Shown here: piece after piece, positions 10,242 through 20,917 of the stretch | Numbering within the stretch: the stretch's first letter is position 1 | Layout: each line of letters opens with the position of its first letter | Assembly: GCA_945860895.1 (NCBI GenBank) | Contig: CAMASK010000006.1 | Coordinates: 1-64,000 of the forward strand | Reading direction: 5' to 3' | Source: Bacteriovorax stolpii | GTDB lineage: Bacteria; Bdellovibrionota; Bacteriovoracia; Bacteriovoracales; Bacteriovoracaceae | Length of the DNA: 64,000 nucleotides | The notes under the pieces: model-generated | Seen by the model: the letters and a program-made list of their open reading frames with translations, nothing else | Told to the model about the DNA's origin: nothing | Databases searched by the model: none | Position numbers and translations under genes: made by a program

Positions 10242-11186
10242 TCAAATTACACTCGTAGCAATTATACTTACTAAATTTCGGGTATTGATTTTGTCTATCT
10301 GGGCCTCATAAGATGCTATGACCCGGTGACCAAGCACAGAAGGAACAATTGATAAGACATGATCTGGAGAGACGAAGTCTTTACCATCCATAAAAGCTTT
10401 AAATTTAGCTATTTTATACAACCAAATGGAAGCTCTTGGTGAAGCACCAGCTACCAGTGCACCTTCGTATTTCTTAGGAAAATACTTATTGCCTGGTCTG
10501 GTTGCATGGACCATTCTGATGATCATATCCTTCATTTTTTCATCAACGTAAATCATTTCAACTTTTTCTTTTAATTCAAAAAGATCTTGCTGATTAATTA
10601 AAGCCTTCAAATCTAGTTCTTGCGATTTTATTCCAAGAATACTTTTTTCAGATTCAAAATCTGGATAATCTACGGAAATTTTCATCATAAAACGATCCAG
10701 TTGTGCTTCAGGTAAATTATAAGTCCCTTCCTGCTCAATCGGATTTTGTGTAGCTAGAACAACGAATGGACTTGGAAGCTTATGCGTTTTATCACCTATG
10801 GTAACTTGCTTTTCCGCCATGGCTTCAAGAAGGGCAGCCTGTACTTTAGCTGGTGAACGGTTGATTTCATCTGCCAAAACGAGCTGAGTGAAAATAGGGC
10901 CCAACTTAGTCGTAAACTCCTGTTTCTGTTGGTTGTACATCATCGTTCCGATCAAATCCGAGGGAAGCAAATCCGGAGTAAATTGAATTCTTTGAAAATG
11001 CAGATCACAGATTTTACTCATTACAGAAACACTTAAAGTCTTACCCAAACCTGGCATCCCTTCAATCAATAGGTGCCCTTCGCAAACTAAGGCTGCAATG
11101 ATGGATTCAAGTAATTCATCTTGTCCAAATACTGTCGTCTTGGCGTGTTTCAAAACGGTATTAACTTTTTCTCTAAGATTACTCAT
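10242..11186 (-). CDS. MoxR-family AAA+ ATPase
   Basis: Walker A EGMPGLGKT, DEINRSPAKVQAALLEAM, ATQNPIEQEGTYNLPEAQLDRF; MSNLREK start at 11186 preferred over the ORF-track start, which overlaps the upstream gene. Confidence 0.93.
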   Translation of the reverse strand: MSNLREKVNTVLKHAKTTVFGQDELLESIIAALVCEGHLLIEGMPGLGKTLSVSVMSKICDLHFQRIQFTPDLLPSDLIGTMMYNQQKQEFTTKLGPIFTQLVLADEINRSPAKVQAALLEAMAEKQVTIGDKTHKLPSPFVVLATQNPIEQEGTYNLPEAQLDRFMMKISVDYPDFESEKSILGIKSQELDLKALINQQDLFELKEKVEMIYVDEKMKDMIIRMVHATRPGNKYFPKKYEGALVAGASPRASIWLYKIAKFKAFMDGKDFVSPDHVLSIVPSVLGHRVIASYEAQIDKINTRNLVSIIATSVI

Positions 11187-11188
11187 AT

Positions 11189-12385
11189 TTATGACTCCAT
11201 TAAGTAGAAATAACTTTTTATATAATTTGCTTTCTCCATGAGTGAAGCTACAGGGTGATCCCATCCTTGAATTCCACAATAGAGAAGCTGAATTTTTTTA
11301 TTTTCTTTATTAGCTGCATCCAGAATGTTTTTCTGAAATTCTTCATGACTTACATAATGTGTGCAAGAAGAAAACGCCACAACTGCACCAGGACTCGCTG
11401 CCTTCATAACTTTTCTATGCAGTTTACTGTAACCTTCAAGCGCCTGATCTTTTTGATTAAGGCTCTTAGCAAAGGCTGGTGGATCGCATAGGATTAAATC
11501 GAATGTTTGTTTTTTTGAAATAGCAGCATCCAGGAATTTAAACACATCTGACCTGAAGAACAATCCTCTCCCTTCAAATCCATTGAGCTCCAGGCCCGCA
11601 TTGATTTCATTTTCAAAATCACCTTGGTCAACGAAGCTAACTTTTTTTACTCCAGCCTTTAAAGCACTAATTCCCCAAGCTCCGGCATAACAAAAAAGAT
11701 CTGTGGCGTGTTCAAATTTTTGATTTAAGCGACCCAGCAATTGAATAAGTTGGTATCTGTTTTCTCTGTGATCATAATAGAAACCAACTTTTTGCAAAAC
11801 TTCTGAGCGGATAAAAAACTTGAGCCCATTCTCTTCAATCTCAAGAGATGGTACCGGCTCGGTGTCGTAAGTGGGGAGCAACTCTTTCTCCCGGTATTTG
11901 GCATTGTCTAACATAAAGGCTTCACCACTGATAAGTGATTCTACTGTAGATTTTATTAAGTTCCTATAGCGGTCTATGCCAGCGGTATTAATTTGAATGA
12001 TCGCCTTGTCGTTAAATTGGTCAATAATTAGTCCTGGCAATCCATCCGATATGCCATAAAAAATTCGGGCAGCTCTTTGGTAGCTATTAAAATATTGTCT
12101 ACGATTAAAGGCTTTCGTTAATACTGATCTGAGAAAATTTTCTACTGAAAATTCTGAAATTTTTTGGGCATCAACTTCAGCGACGAGATAAATACAAACA
12201 AACTTTTCCTCTATAATGGGGTTAACAAATCCGATCATTGCTAAAGGCAATGTCGGATGAGTGAAGGAACACCATTCCCCTGGTGAAAGAGACTTTATCG
12301 ACTCTTCAACATCACTTTGTTTCAATTCTTTGTGGTGAGCCTTAACTTTATTAAGTCCACCTTTGGCCAATAACAATGATCTCAA
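11189..12385 (-). CDS. Class I rRNA methyltransferase, RlmI/RlmO-like
   Basis: N-terminal PUA-like region, ATDLFCYAGAWGISALKAGV, LILCDPPAFAKS, SSCTHYVS motifs. Confidence 0.87.
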   Translation of the reverse strand: MRSLLLAKGGLNKVKAHHKELKQSDVEESIKSLSPGEWCSFTHPTLPLAMIGFVNPIIEEKFVCIYLVAEVDAQKISEFSVENFLRSVLTKAFNRRQYFNSYQRAARIFYGISDGLPGLIIDQFNDKAIIQINTAGIDRYRNLIKSTVESLISGEAFMLDNAKYREKELLPTYDTEPVPSLEIEENGLKFFIRSEVLQKVGFYYDHRENRYQLIQLLGRLNQKFEHATDLFCYAGAWGISALKAGVKKVSFVDQGDFENEINAGLELNGFEGRGLFFRSDVFKFLDAAISKKQTFDLILCDPPAFAKSLNQKDQALEGYSKLHRKVMKAASPGAVVAFSSCTHYVSHEEFQKNILDAANKENKKIQLLYCGIQGWDHPVASLMEKANYIKSYFYLMES

Positions 12386-12458
12386 GCGAAGCCCTGCTGC
12401 TAAAGTTGTTTTGTTATTATAACAGCTTAGAAAGGGCTCTCAACAATGATAAAGGGTT

Positions 12459-15400
12459 TTATCTCTTAGAAGTGTTTTGGTCGGGGTTTAATTCAAGGGA
12501 TTTAAAAGATTCATCAAGAAATTGGATCAATTTCTCACGGTGATTAAGGAAAAGCTCATCCATCATTTCTTTCAAACGATAACCTTCAACATTCTTTTCA
12601 CCTAAAAACTCTATTAGAAGTGAAACAGTCAATTTATCTTTTGAATTGCCCAGAGCACTTTGGAACCAAGCCTTGAGGGATTCCCATTTTGTATCGCCTG
12701 GTGAAAAAATCGCCTGGAATGTTTCAAGCCAATTAAGATCAGTCTCAAAATGGTTCATGTTAATTAGCTGATTTATAAACAAACTGATTCTTTCAATAAA
12801 ACTTTCATTTTTTAATAATATTTTCAAATCTTTTAGATCAATCAGTCCTGAATTTGATAATTCCCCTACCAGACGATTCAATGCTTCCTGATTGATGATT
12901 AGACTATCTAAAAGCTTATTAACTAATTTTAAAAGTTCTTTTTTATCTTCTACTTTTGTCATTATCATTTTTATTTCAGGCCACATTTCAATTGATAATT
13001 CAAAAAGAGAGGCTATTTTTTCCAGATTTGGATTACTTATTTTTACATCAGAAAAAATCAAAATTGATTTAAGTGCAATCTCTTCGAGATATTTTTGCTC
13101 TTCGGGATTAGCAGTAGCAGCAAGATCGATTAAATCACTCATCAGTAGATTTAATTGATTCCTATCCGCGTCTAAATATTTGTCAAGTACAAATTGTTGA
13201 GCATTTTGTAATTTAGATATTTCATGGCGACCAATGAGATTTTTATTTATCTTCTTAAAATCATTGGTATCTAATTCACTTAATTCACTATCAAAGTGAG
13301 ATCGTACAAAACTTGATAAATGTCTTAACCCAGACATCCTGGTGACTTGAGTTAAAAATTGTCCATTATGACCTTCCACAATTGATCCTTTTGGAATCTG
13401 ATAAGGGTTAAAGTCTTGGGTAGAAAGCTTAGATGATTCACCTACGGCAGCCAGCAAGCTTTGAATGAATGGGCCATAGCTTTGTTTAGTTCCATTTGCC
13501 TGGTCAAATTCATCTGACAACTCAACAAGTGACCAATATGTATTACGGACATTTTTGAGTTTTGTTTTTGTCTCACGAGGAAAAGTATGCAGACCTCTAA
13601 ATAAGCCACCAGATTGTTGCATCATTTTTAGTAAATTTTCTTTAGCAATAACATCCTGCCTATACTGATCGGCACCGGCAACGGCATTTTTAAAATAAGA
13701 ACCATAGAAATTATTTATGAAAGCTATATCCCGAATCACAACCTCAAGCCGATCAATGGTAGTACCCTTTACTTTTTTGGTACCTGTATCGCTATGATAC
13801 AAGAATTCTTTTGATGTTTTCTCAGATGAGAGATCGTATAAAAATCTTATTGCTTCATCAATCGAAGCCTTATGATTACTCTTCTTACTTTTTTTGAATG
13901 GTAAATCAATACCACCTTGGGGATGAATCCATTTTATTAATTCTCCTCCGAGGCTTTTACCATTTTCATTTTTTCTTTTGATTATACGTAAAATCTGGAT
14001 TGTTCCATCTTTTAAGTCCTGCCTTGAAAGACAAGGATTTGCACCAATGTCAGCTCTTAGGGCTTCACAAGAAACAAATAAAGGATTTATCTGAATATAA
14101 GGCTTAGCTTTTTTAATTAATGTAAATCCATCTAAAGTTATCTGATTAAGCTGTTCATCGTTATGGTTGTTGAAAAAAAACTTTAATCGAGACTCAAGAG
14201 AAATTGCCTGATTTATCGATGCATAGACTCCTGAGAATTGATGAAATGTTTCAAGTAATTGTGGATGTGTTAAAACTCGGTGAATCTCTACTAGATTATT
14301 TTTAATTCCTTTTGAACCATTTTCCGAAGTCAGAATCATATTGGCCTGAACCGCACTAGAAAATATAAATTGAAGCATTCCAGGAGACCAGACCCCCGTT
14401 GCAGAATGAAAATCTCCAACCTGGTAATGGTCTTGAAAATACTTATTAGAGGCATTCATCCATAAATAAATTTGGCCAACAAATCCAACATTGCCTAAAA
14501 CTTTGAGGCAAGACTCTGGTAAGTTATTGACTAAGTTATAGTAACTGGAATCTTGTTCATAAGCTTCTGCCAATGAATTGAAACAAACTCTAGTCAATTT
14601 AGAATTAAGCTTCGTATCTTGCGTTTCAACATAAGTCATTATGGGAAGTGAGTTTTCCATTAACGGAGCTTGAATGGCATTTTTTTTCAAGTCTGAATTT
14701 CTTGTCAAGATTTCTACAAATTGAAATATTCCCTCGTCGGATAGGAACTTAGTTAAATCTGACTGCACATTTTCTTGTGAAAAAGTTTTAATCAAATATC
14801 GTAAGTTTTTCCGAAAATCCTCGCTTCTTAGTGAATTTTCCATGGAAGGAGTAAATTCGGGGAATGAAACCATTATATTTTCGGCAAAATTCATAACCTG
14901 AGAAGTATTAATTTCTTCACTCAACAAAAGTCCAATAAATGAAATAAAAGAATCTTTCTGTTGGGCGGACAGACCTTGCCACAATTTTGACCAAGACTTA
15001 AACCACTGGCCTGTCTTGCTGTTATTATATTGAAGGTCATTTATTAACCCTGAGATTGCTTCAAGATCACTTTTGTCCAAACGAGCAACAACTTCGTAAA
15101 GTGATTTAACGAATTCCGTATCATTTCCTCTTGATTCAAGATCAAGAAGAATTTCCCTTAGTGCACCAAAACTATTTGAGGATAAGAATGATAAAAACTC
15201 AAAACGATTATCCCCAAATATGACATGAATATTTTTCAGAAATGTGTAGTCATGATGGGAAGTTATTGCCATGAAGGCATGTTTCAATATCTTATAAAAA
15301 GAATCGAGTCCTTGTTGCTGGTCTTTTTCTTCGCAAAACCCTTGAAACGCGAGATATTTTGACATTCCATGGAGAAGAACACTTTCAAAACTCTCATAGG

Positions 15401-16304
15401 AATCAAATTTCAAGGCATCTATTTTATGTTTTAGGTCTTGTCCCACATTCACTGTGAAATCTGTAGTGTTTGCCCTGTTCGTGCATTTAATTTTATTATC
15501 AATACTTTTCTTTAAAAATGAGACATCTTTAAAAAAATCTGGCTCTTCTAAAATATCAAGGAGTACTCGTAAATCACCATTAATCCCTTCCTGAGCCCAG
15601 CTTTGTAAAACAGAATCTTTATTGTGTATGATTTTTGCGAGATGATCCCAATTTCCTGGACCCATTTTATTGGATAGATCCTCAAACATTCTCCCGATAC
15701 GAACAACTAAATTGGACTTATCTTCTTCGCTTAAAAGCTCATTAATTTGTTTTTTCTTTTTTTCGTAAGTTTTAGCTATGTTTTTAATTGCACGAATTGT
15801 TTTTAAATTTTCATTATTGGATGGGGATAAAACTTGCATAAATATTGCTCTTTCATCCGGATCTAGACTCAGGCCCTCAAGAGCTTGCGTTAACTGAAAC
15901 ATTATTCTGTGATCGGCTAAACTTTTTTCTAAAAATATTGCTAACTGATTCAACTCACCATTTAGCTGTGCTTGTGCTACCAACTCAAAAAATGCTTTTC
16001 TTTTTTTATGAGAAATGAAGAATGAATCGTTTATTACTTTAAGGACGTTATCTATTTTAGTTTGGTCAGCATTTTTCAAGGTCAAATTTAGGTTACTAAA
16101 TTTTTTACTCCATCCCGAACATTCAAAAATATTCAATAGATTTTTTTTGCTTAGGACTTGCCCTTCAAAAAACATCTCTGAACAAGCAACTTTTATAGTT
16201 TGACGGGGAATTGTTGAATTCTTTATTGGCGCAGGCTTTTGGCCGGTACACGATTGTACCAGGATAAACATTCCAAATATTAGGATCTGAAGAGAAGGCT
16301 TCAT
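12459..16304 (-). CDS. Large putative lipoprotein (1281 aa), function unknown
   Basis: MKPSLQILIFGMFILVQSC lipobox-like signal; long uninterrupted ORF with no family I recognise. Confidence 0.8.
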   Translation of the reverse strand: MKPSLQILIFGMFILVQSCTGQKPAPIKNSTIPRQTIKVACSEMFFEGQVLSKKNLLNIFECSGWSKKFSNLNLTLKNADQTKIDNVLKVINDSFFISHKKRKAFFELVAQAQLNGELNQLAIFLEKSLADHRIMFQLTQALEGLSLDPDERAIFMQVLSPSNNENLKTIRAIKNIAKTYEKKKKQINELLSEEDKSNLVVRIGRMFEDLSNKMGPGNWDHLAKIIHNKDSVLQSWAQEGINGDLRVLLDILEEPDFFKDVSFLKKSIDNKIKCTNRANTTDFTVNVGQDLKHKIDALKFDSYESFESVLLHGMSKYLAFQGFCEEKDQQQGLDSFYKILKHAFMAITSHHDYTFLKNIHVIFGDNRFEFLSFLSSNSFGALREILLDLESRGNDTEFVKSLYEVVARLDKSDLEAISGLINDLQYNNSKTGQWFKSWSKLWQGLSAQQKDSFISFIGLLLSEEINTSQVMNFAENIMVSFPEFTPSMENSLRSEDFRKNLRYLIKTFSQENVQSDLTKFLSDEGIFQFVEILTRNSDLKKNAIQAPLMENSLPIMTYVETQDTKLNSKLTRVCFNSLAEAYEQDSSYYNLVNNLPESCLKVLGNVGFVGQIYLWMNASNKYFQDHYQVGDFHSATGVWSPGMLQFIFSSAVQANMILTSENGSKGIKNNLVEIHRVLTHPQLLETFHQFSGVYASINQAISLESRLKFFFNNHNDEQLNQITLDGFTLIKKAKPYIQINPLFVSCEALRADIGANPCLSRQDLKDGTIQILRIIKRKNENGKSLGGELIKWIHPQGGIDLPFKKSKKSNHKASIDEAIRFLYDLSSEKTSKEFLYHSDTGTKKVKGTTIDRLEVVIRDIAFINNFYGSYFKNAVAGADQYRQDVIAKENLLKMMQQSGGLFRGLHTFPRETKTKLKNVRNTYWSLVELSDEFDQANGTKQSYGPFIQSLLAAVGESSKLSTQDFNPYQIPKGSIVEGHNGQFLTQVTRMSGLRHLSSFVRSHFDSELSELDTNDFKKINKNLIGRHEISKLQNAQQFVLDKYLDADRNQLNLLMSDLIDLAATANPEEQKYLEEIALKSILIFSDVKISNPNLEKIASLFELSIEMWPEIKMIMTKVEDKKELLKLVNKLLDSLIINQEALNRLVGELSNSGLIDLKDLKILLKNESFIERISLFINQLINMNHFETDLNWLETFQAIFSPGDTKWESLKAWFQSALGNSKDKLTVSLLIEFLGEKNVEGYRLKEMMDELFLNHREKLIQFLDESFKSLELNPDQNTSKR

Positions 16305-16376
16305 ATGGTATTTTTACCATCTGAATGTAAGCAGCTGAGAATTATGGTCCTTAACTATGTAGAAATTACAGATTGT

Positions 16377-17177
16377 CTAAAGACTAGTCTTAGTCCCTTC
16401 ACTCAGGAAGAACTTCATGGCATCTCCAGTGTTAATCTTGTAATTTTTAAGCTCTATCGTTTCACCTGAATTCAATGGTTTAACTCCGCCGCTTTCAAGT
16501 TTTTGTTCTATAGATGTCTTGATCTTGGCCAGGACTCCTATGCCCTGTGAACTGGCATATGTGAGCTCTTTTCGACTAATAATGACCTGACCATTTTCAC
16601 CTGCACTGGTAGTTTGAGATTTAAGCACCCATTTACCATCAGAAAATGAATCTTTTTCATATTTGGGGGTAATTATCAAAGTACCGACGGGCTTTTTGGC
16701 GATAACCTCAATGATTTTATCCTGATTATCAAACCTCAAAGTAAAAGATGGTATCAAAGCTATGCCCGTCGTATCTTGCGCGATTAATTCCTTAGGATTG
16801 GCCGTGGAAATGATCTTATAACCAGCAAAACGATTTAAAGTCGCAACAGGCAGAAGGTTATCCATCATTGAAAGTATTGTTGATTTAAGTTCTTCTTTAA
16901 CTTCTTTAAAGCCTTCCGGCATTCCATGAATTTCAATGGCAATTCTTTCGGGATTAGCTGTCCAATAGGTTCTAAAATAGATTTTCTCAATTTCACCAAA
17001 AATTAACTGATCATTAATCTGTTTTGTTATTTTCGGACTTTCAATATCAACCACGAAATCTTTAATTCCTTTAGTTTTTAAAGAATAAACTTTAGCATCA
17101 AAATTCTTTAGGTAAGTTGATGGATCTTGGGACCATGCTGATAAAGATAAGAGTGTTAATAAAACAAATATTTTCAT
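16377..17177 (-). CDS. Putative exported protein, unknown function (start MKIFVLL at 17177)
   Basis: Signal peptide MKIFVLLTLLSLSAWSQ; ORF-track start lies inside the neighbouring gene. Confidence 0.7.
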   Translation of the reverse strand: MKIFVLLTLLSLSAWSQDPSTYLKNFDAKVYSLKTKGIKDFVVDIESPKITKQINDQLIFGEIEKIYFRTYWTANPERIAIEIHGMPEGFKEVKEELKSTILSMMDNLLPVATLNRFAGYKIISTANPKELIAQDTTGIALIPSFTLRFDNQDKIIEVIAKKPVGTLIITPKYEKDSFSDGKWVLKSQTTSAGENGQVIISRKELTYASSQGIGVLAKIKTSIEQKLESGGVKPLNSGETIELKNYKINTGDAMKFFLSEGTKTSL

Positions 17178-17179
17178 AA

Positions 17180-18517
17180 TTATTCCTTCAACCAAATCGA
17201 CGGATCGACACTTGGACATCTGAGGTGCTTTTCTTTCTTATATATTACCATACCAGGTGATCCGGATACACCTTTCAAATTTTTCACATGCGTGTATATA
17301 ATAGAAATCCAGTCGGATTTAAAGTGAGAAAAATAGGCAACTATTGAAGCGGCAAGATTAAGCATTTCCCCGGTCAATGCTTGAGAAGACTGAAGCTTAA
17401 TTACAGCATGGGCACTTTTTGCATCTTCAAGATGGATCCATATGTCCTCTTTAGAAGCCCATTTATTTCTCAATTGATCATTACCAAAAGAGCTTATTCC
17501 AATACCAATTGAGAAACCTTCAAATTTAAAAATTTTGTAGTCTTCACGTTCGGGATACTTTATCTGAAGTGAAGCATCTTTTTTTTCTTCTTTTCCCCAG
17601 ATGGGTTTAGTGATGGGAAGGGAAGATGTTTCTTTTTTTTCTGTTGTCTTGCCAGCTAATTGTTCTTTAACTGATAAAAGACGTTGGCTCAAAATACCTT
17701 CACCACGCTTGAGCTTTTTAATTTTTTCAAACAGTAAGTTTCGCCTCTCGTAAGGGTTCAAGTCCCCTTCAAATTTTATTTTGTGGTCTCCAATTTTAAG
17801 TTCATAAACATCTAGTGAATCACCTTTATTCAGAACCTTTTGGATATCTTCCCACTGCTTAGTTCGGGTAAGATCTTCTTCAATATTATTAATTTTCCTT
17901 TGCAGAAAAGTTGGCGCACTTGTAAGTCCTTTCAAGTTGGCTGCCTTTAGTTCATCTTCCAAAAGTTGCGCAATGGTGGAATTCAAAGACGCATGTAAAT
18001 CATGTTTCATGTCAGTACGGCGTCCCACTTCATTAAAAAAATCAAATAAATCTGGCATATCTTCATTGGGGATTATGGCTTTACCATGCCAACTCATCAG
18101 TAATTTAAACTGAGAATCCGGAGCATCCTGATAATGATGAACAAAATAAAGCTTTCGGGCTTTCCAAAAGAAAAGGATAGAATTTAGTTTTCCATATTTC
18201 TGGTAATTAAATTTCACGATTCGATCAAACTTATCCAGCTCTAATCCCACAAAACTACAAGAACTGAGATGCTTTCGAAGATATTCAAGAAAAGTATCTT
18301 TACGCCTTAAGTCCGACATAGGCGGTTGATCATGTAACCAAATGCCTTCCTGGCCCGCCCCGCGGCCAAGAAAGAGGTGAAAAGTTTTACCCGGTGACCT
18401 TATTGAAAAAGAAATAAAGAATGAAGTACTATAAATCTTTTGAATTTGACTATAGGAGAGACTTATCTCACTAATAGTTTTGACCTGCTTTTGTAAATCC
18501 AGATAGTATTGAATCAT
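17180..18517 (-). CDS. NFACT family protein (RqcH/Rqc2/FbpA-like)
   Basis: NFACT-N-like N-terminus, coiled coil, C-terminal NFACT-R RNKWASKEDIWIHLEDAKSAHAVIKL. Confidence 0.82.
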   Translation of the reverse strand: MIQYYLDLQKQVKTISEISLSYSQIQKIYSTSFFISFSIRSPGKTFHLFLGRGAGQEGIWLHDQPPMSDLRRKDTFLEYLRKHLSSCSFVGLELDKFDRIVKFNYQKYGKLNSILFFWKARKLYFVHHYQDAPDSQFKLLMSWHGKAIIPNEDMPDLFDFFNEVGRRTDMKHDLHASLNSTIAQLLEDELKAANLKGLTSAPTFLQRKINNIEEDLTRTKQWEDIQKVLNKGDSLDVYELKIGDHKIKFEGDLNPYERRNLLFEKIKKLKRGEGILSQRLLSVKEQLAGKTTEKKETSSLPITKPIWGKEEKKDASLQIKYPEREDYKIFKFEGFSIGIGISSFGNDQLRNKWASKEDIWIHLEDAKSAHAVIKLQSSQALTGEMLNLAASIVAYFSHFKSDWISIIYTHVKNLKGVSGSPGMVIYKKEKHLRCPSVDPSIWLKE

Positions 18518-20890
18518 ATGACCATCAATCTCATTAACACTAATCGTTCAGTTCATCACTCCCAAGTGGAGTGGGATGTTTTAACAAGAATTATAGCCCA
18601 GTTTGCTTATTTTGAGAGGAATAAGGAAGAACTAGTGGGTAAGATTTTTTCGGGTCAAATAGACCTATTAGCTGAAGAATTTGTTAGAACGCAGAGTTAT
18701 CAGAATGAAGTTAAAGATGAATACCGACAGGTGTTAAATCAAGTTTTCAGCAAAATTCCTGCAGACAAATCTTTAGAACGTTACCGGGAACATATATCTA
18801 AAAAGGGCGTCTTAAATTTTTCCGAGTTAAATAAGCTCACTTTGTTAATTGAAAGCGGTCTATTTTTAAAAAAAGATTTTCCGGCCCTGAAGTTAGCCGA
18901 ATTGCAAAGATTATCAGAACTTGACTTCCTGCCAGTTCAACGTAAATTTTTGAAAGAATTTAGACATCTAGTAGACGACTCAGGAGAGGTCCATTTTGAC
19001 CGTCATCCTGAATTGAACGATCTGAATCAAAGACTAAGAGATCTGGAAGAAAAAATTCGCAGAACTGTTCAAGATTGGCTTCACGATCCCGCCCATACTA
19101 AGATTCTTCAATATTCCAGCTTTGATGTTCATTACGAACGATATGTTGTGCCTATTAGATCAGATTCATATAAATCTGAATATGGCCTTATTGTTTCTCG
19201 TTCAGAGTCGGGACAGACATTGTTTGTAGAACCGTACGAAGTAAGGGAAGCTTGTAACAGAAGAATGGAAATTATTGCTAAGATTGATGAGATTATTAAT
19301 CAACTTGCGATGAAGTTCTCATTCACTCTTTATGAGTTTTCAGATTTATTGAATCAATTGAATCATTTCTTTCTCAGACTTGATCATTATCTCGCAAAAT
19401 CAGCTTTCGCTAATGACTATGCCCTTGAGTGTCCCAGTATTAAAAGTACGCCGGGATTTAAATTTTCACAGCTGTTTCATCCATTAATTAAAGATGCCAT
19501 AAAAAACAACGCTGATTGCAATTCCAATGACCATGGCATGGTTATTTCGGGCCCCAACACAGGGGGAAAAACAGTTTTTCTTAAATCACTCACATTATCT
19601 TATCTGCTTTTCTACCATGGTTTTTTTGTCCCAGCGGCAGAGGCTGAAATGTATCCTTACGAGGGGTTATTTTACTTTGGAAATGACTTGCAAGACTTAC
19701 AAGTCGGTTTAAGCTCATTTTCTGGAGAGGTTAAAAACTATATTGAATTGATGGAGCATATCCTGCCGTCAAATTTGATTTTAATTGATGAGATATTTAA
19801 TTCAACTTCCTCAGATGAAGCATCGGCACTTTCTTTAGCCTATTTTGATGAACTTCATAAAAAAGGCATCTGCCATATTGTAGTTTCCACACACCATCAG
19901 ATGTTTAAAACCTTGATTCATCAGGATCGAAATTATATTTCTTGTCATGTCGGATTTGATACTAAAAATATGAAGCCTACCTACAAAATTCAATGGGGAA
20001 CTCCTGGTGCCTCTATGGCAATTGATATATTCAGAATTCTGGCGCGAAATCACGCGGCGGTTAAAGATGTACCGGATAAAGCCTTAACTCACTTAAGTGC
20101 CAAGAATGTTAGTTATGAAACTCTCCTTCAAAGGGTCTCTCAAAAGCAAATTGAACTTGATCAGTTGTTAAATTTAAATCGCCAACATGAAATTGAACTT
20201 AAAAATCAGAAGGGCGCCATGCAGGGGGTGCTCAATCTAAAATTAAACGAAGAATTAACGAAAGCGAGAAAAGAAGTCGAAAAAATAATAACTGAAGCCA
20301 GAATGCTTGTTGAAGAAGCACGCAGAAACGAAATACCTAAAGTAAAAAGAGTTGATGAAAAATCACATCTTTTACTAACTAAAATTCGTGCCTTAAAGGG
20401 TGAAGTAATAGAAGAAGCTGAAGAAGTTATTATTCAAGAAAGTGACCTACTCATAAGTGATTTAAAAGTAGGCGATACCGTTTATTCAATCACATTGAAG
20501 AAAGAATTTATAATCACCGCCATTGATCTCAGAAAAAAAGAAGTACAGATAGGGAAAGGGCCAATTAAACTTAGTGTACCTGTTTCTAGCCTCGCCAATT
20601 CAAAACGAGCGCCTCAGCAGCATAAAGTTAGTGTCTCTTTTCAGAAAAATAATGATGCTAAATTTGAATATGATGTCAGAGGTTTGAGACTATCTGAATG
20701 TCAAAGCATCATTGAAAGAGCTTTAGGAGATTTGTTAACTGGCGACATTCCATTTGTAAATGTCATTCATGGACATGGAGACGGAATTTTAAAGAACTGG
20801 TTAAGAGATTACGTAAAAAGATCAAAAGAATTTTCAATCAATACTTCAGAAATTGGCAATGATGGTGAAACGCGTATTGTTCTTCGTTAA
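18518..20890 (+). CDS. mutS2: MutS2 family ATPase with Smr domain
   Basis: GPNTGGKTVFLKS Walker A, DEIFNSTSSDEASAL, C-terminal Smr YDVRGLRLSECQ...VIHGHGDGILK; ATG at 18518 preferred over TTG at 18509. Confidence 0.93.
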   Translation: MTINLINTNRSVHHSQVEWDVLTRIIAQFAYFERNKEELVGKIFSGQIDLLAEEFVRTQSYQNEVKDEYRQVLNQVFSKIPADKSLERYREHISKKGVLNFSELNKLTLLIESGLFLKKDFPALKLAELQRLSELDFLPVQRKFLKEFRHLVDDSGEVHFDRHPELNDLNQRLRDLEEKIRRTVQDWLHDPAHTKILQYSSFDVHYERYVVPIRSDSYKSEYGLIVSRSESGQTLFVEPYEVREACNRRMEIIAKIDEIINQLAMKFSFTLYEFSDLLNQLNHFFLRLDHYLAKSAFANDYALECPSIKSTPGFKFSQLFHPLIKDAIKNNADCNSNDHGMVISGPNTGGKTVFLKSLTLSYLLFYHGFFVPAAEAEMYPYEGLFYFGNDLQDLQVGLSSFSGEVKNYIELMEHILPSNLILIDEIFNSTSSDEASALSLAYFDELHKKGICHIVVSTHHQMFKTLIHQDRNYISCHVGFDTKNMKPTYKIQWGTPGASMAIDIFRILARNHAAVKDVPDKALTHLSAKNVSYETLLQRVSQKQIELDQLLNLNRQHEIELKNQKGAMQGVLNLKLNEELTKARKEVEKIITEARMLVEEARRNEIPKVKRVDEKSHLLLTKIRALKGEVIEEAEEVIIQESDLLISDLKVGDTVYSITLKKEFIITAIDLRKKEVQIGKGPIKLSVPVSSLANSKRAPQQHKVSVSFQKNNDAKFEYDVRGLRLSECQSIIERALGDLLTGDIPFVNVIHGHGDGILKNWLRDYVKRSKEFSINTSEIGNDGETRIVLR

Positions 20891-20915
20891 AAAAGCCCTC
20901 TTTCGAGGGCCTTTA
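20889..20915. terminator. Intrinsic terminator between convergent mutS2 and lepB
   Basis: aaaaaaGCCCTC-TTTC-GAGGGCcttt. Confidence 0.8.
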
Positions 20916-20917
20916 AA

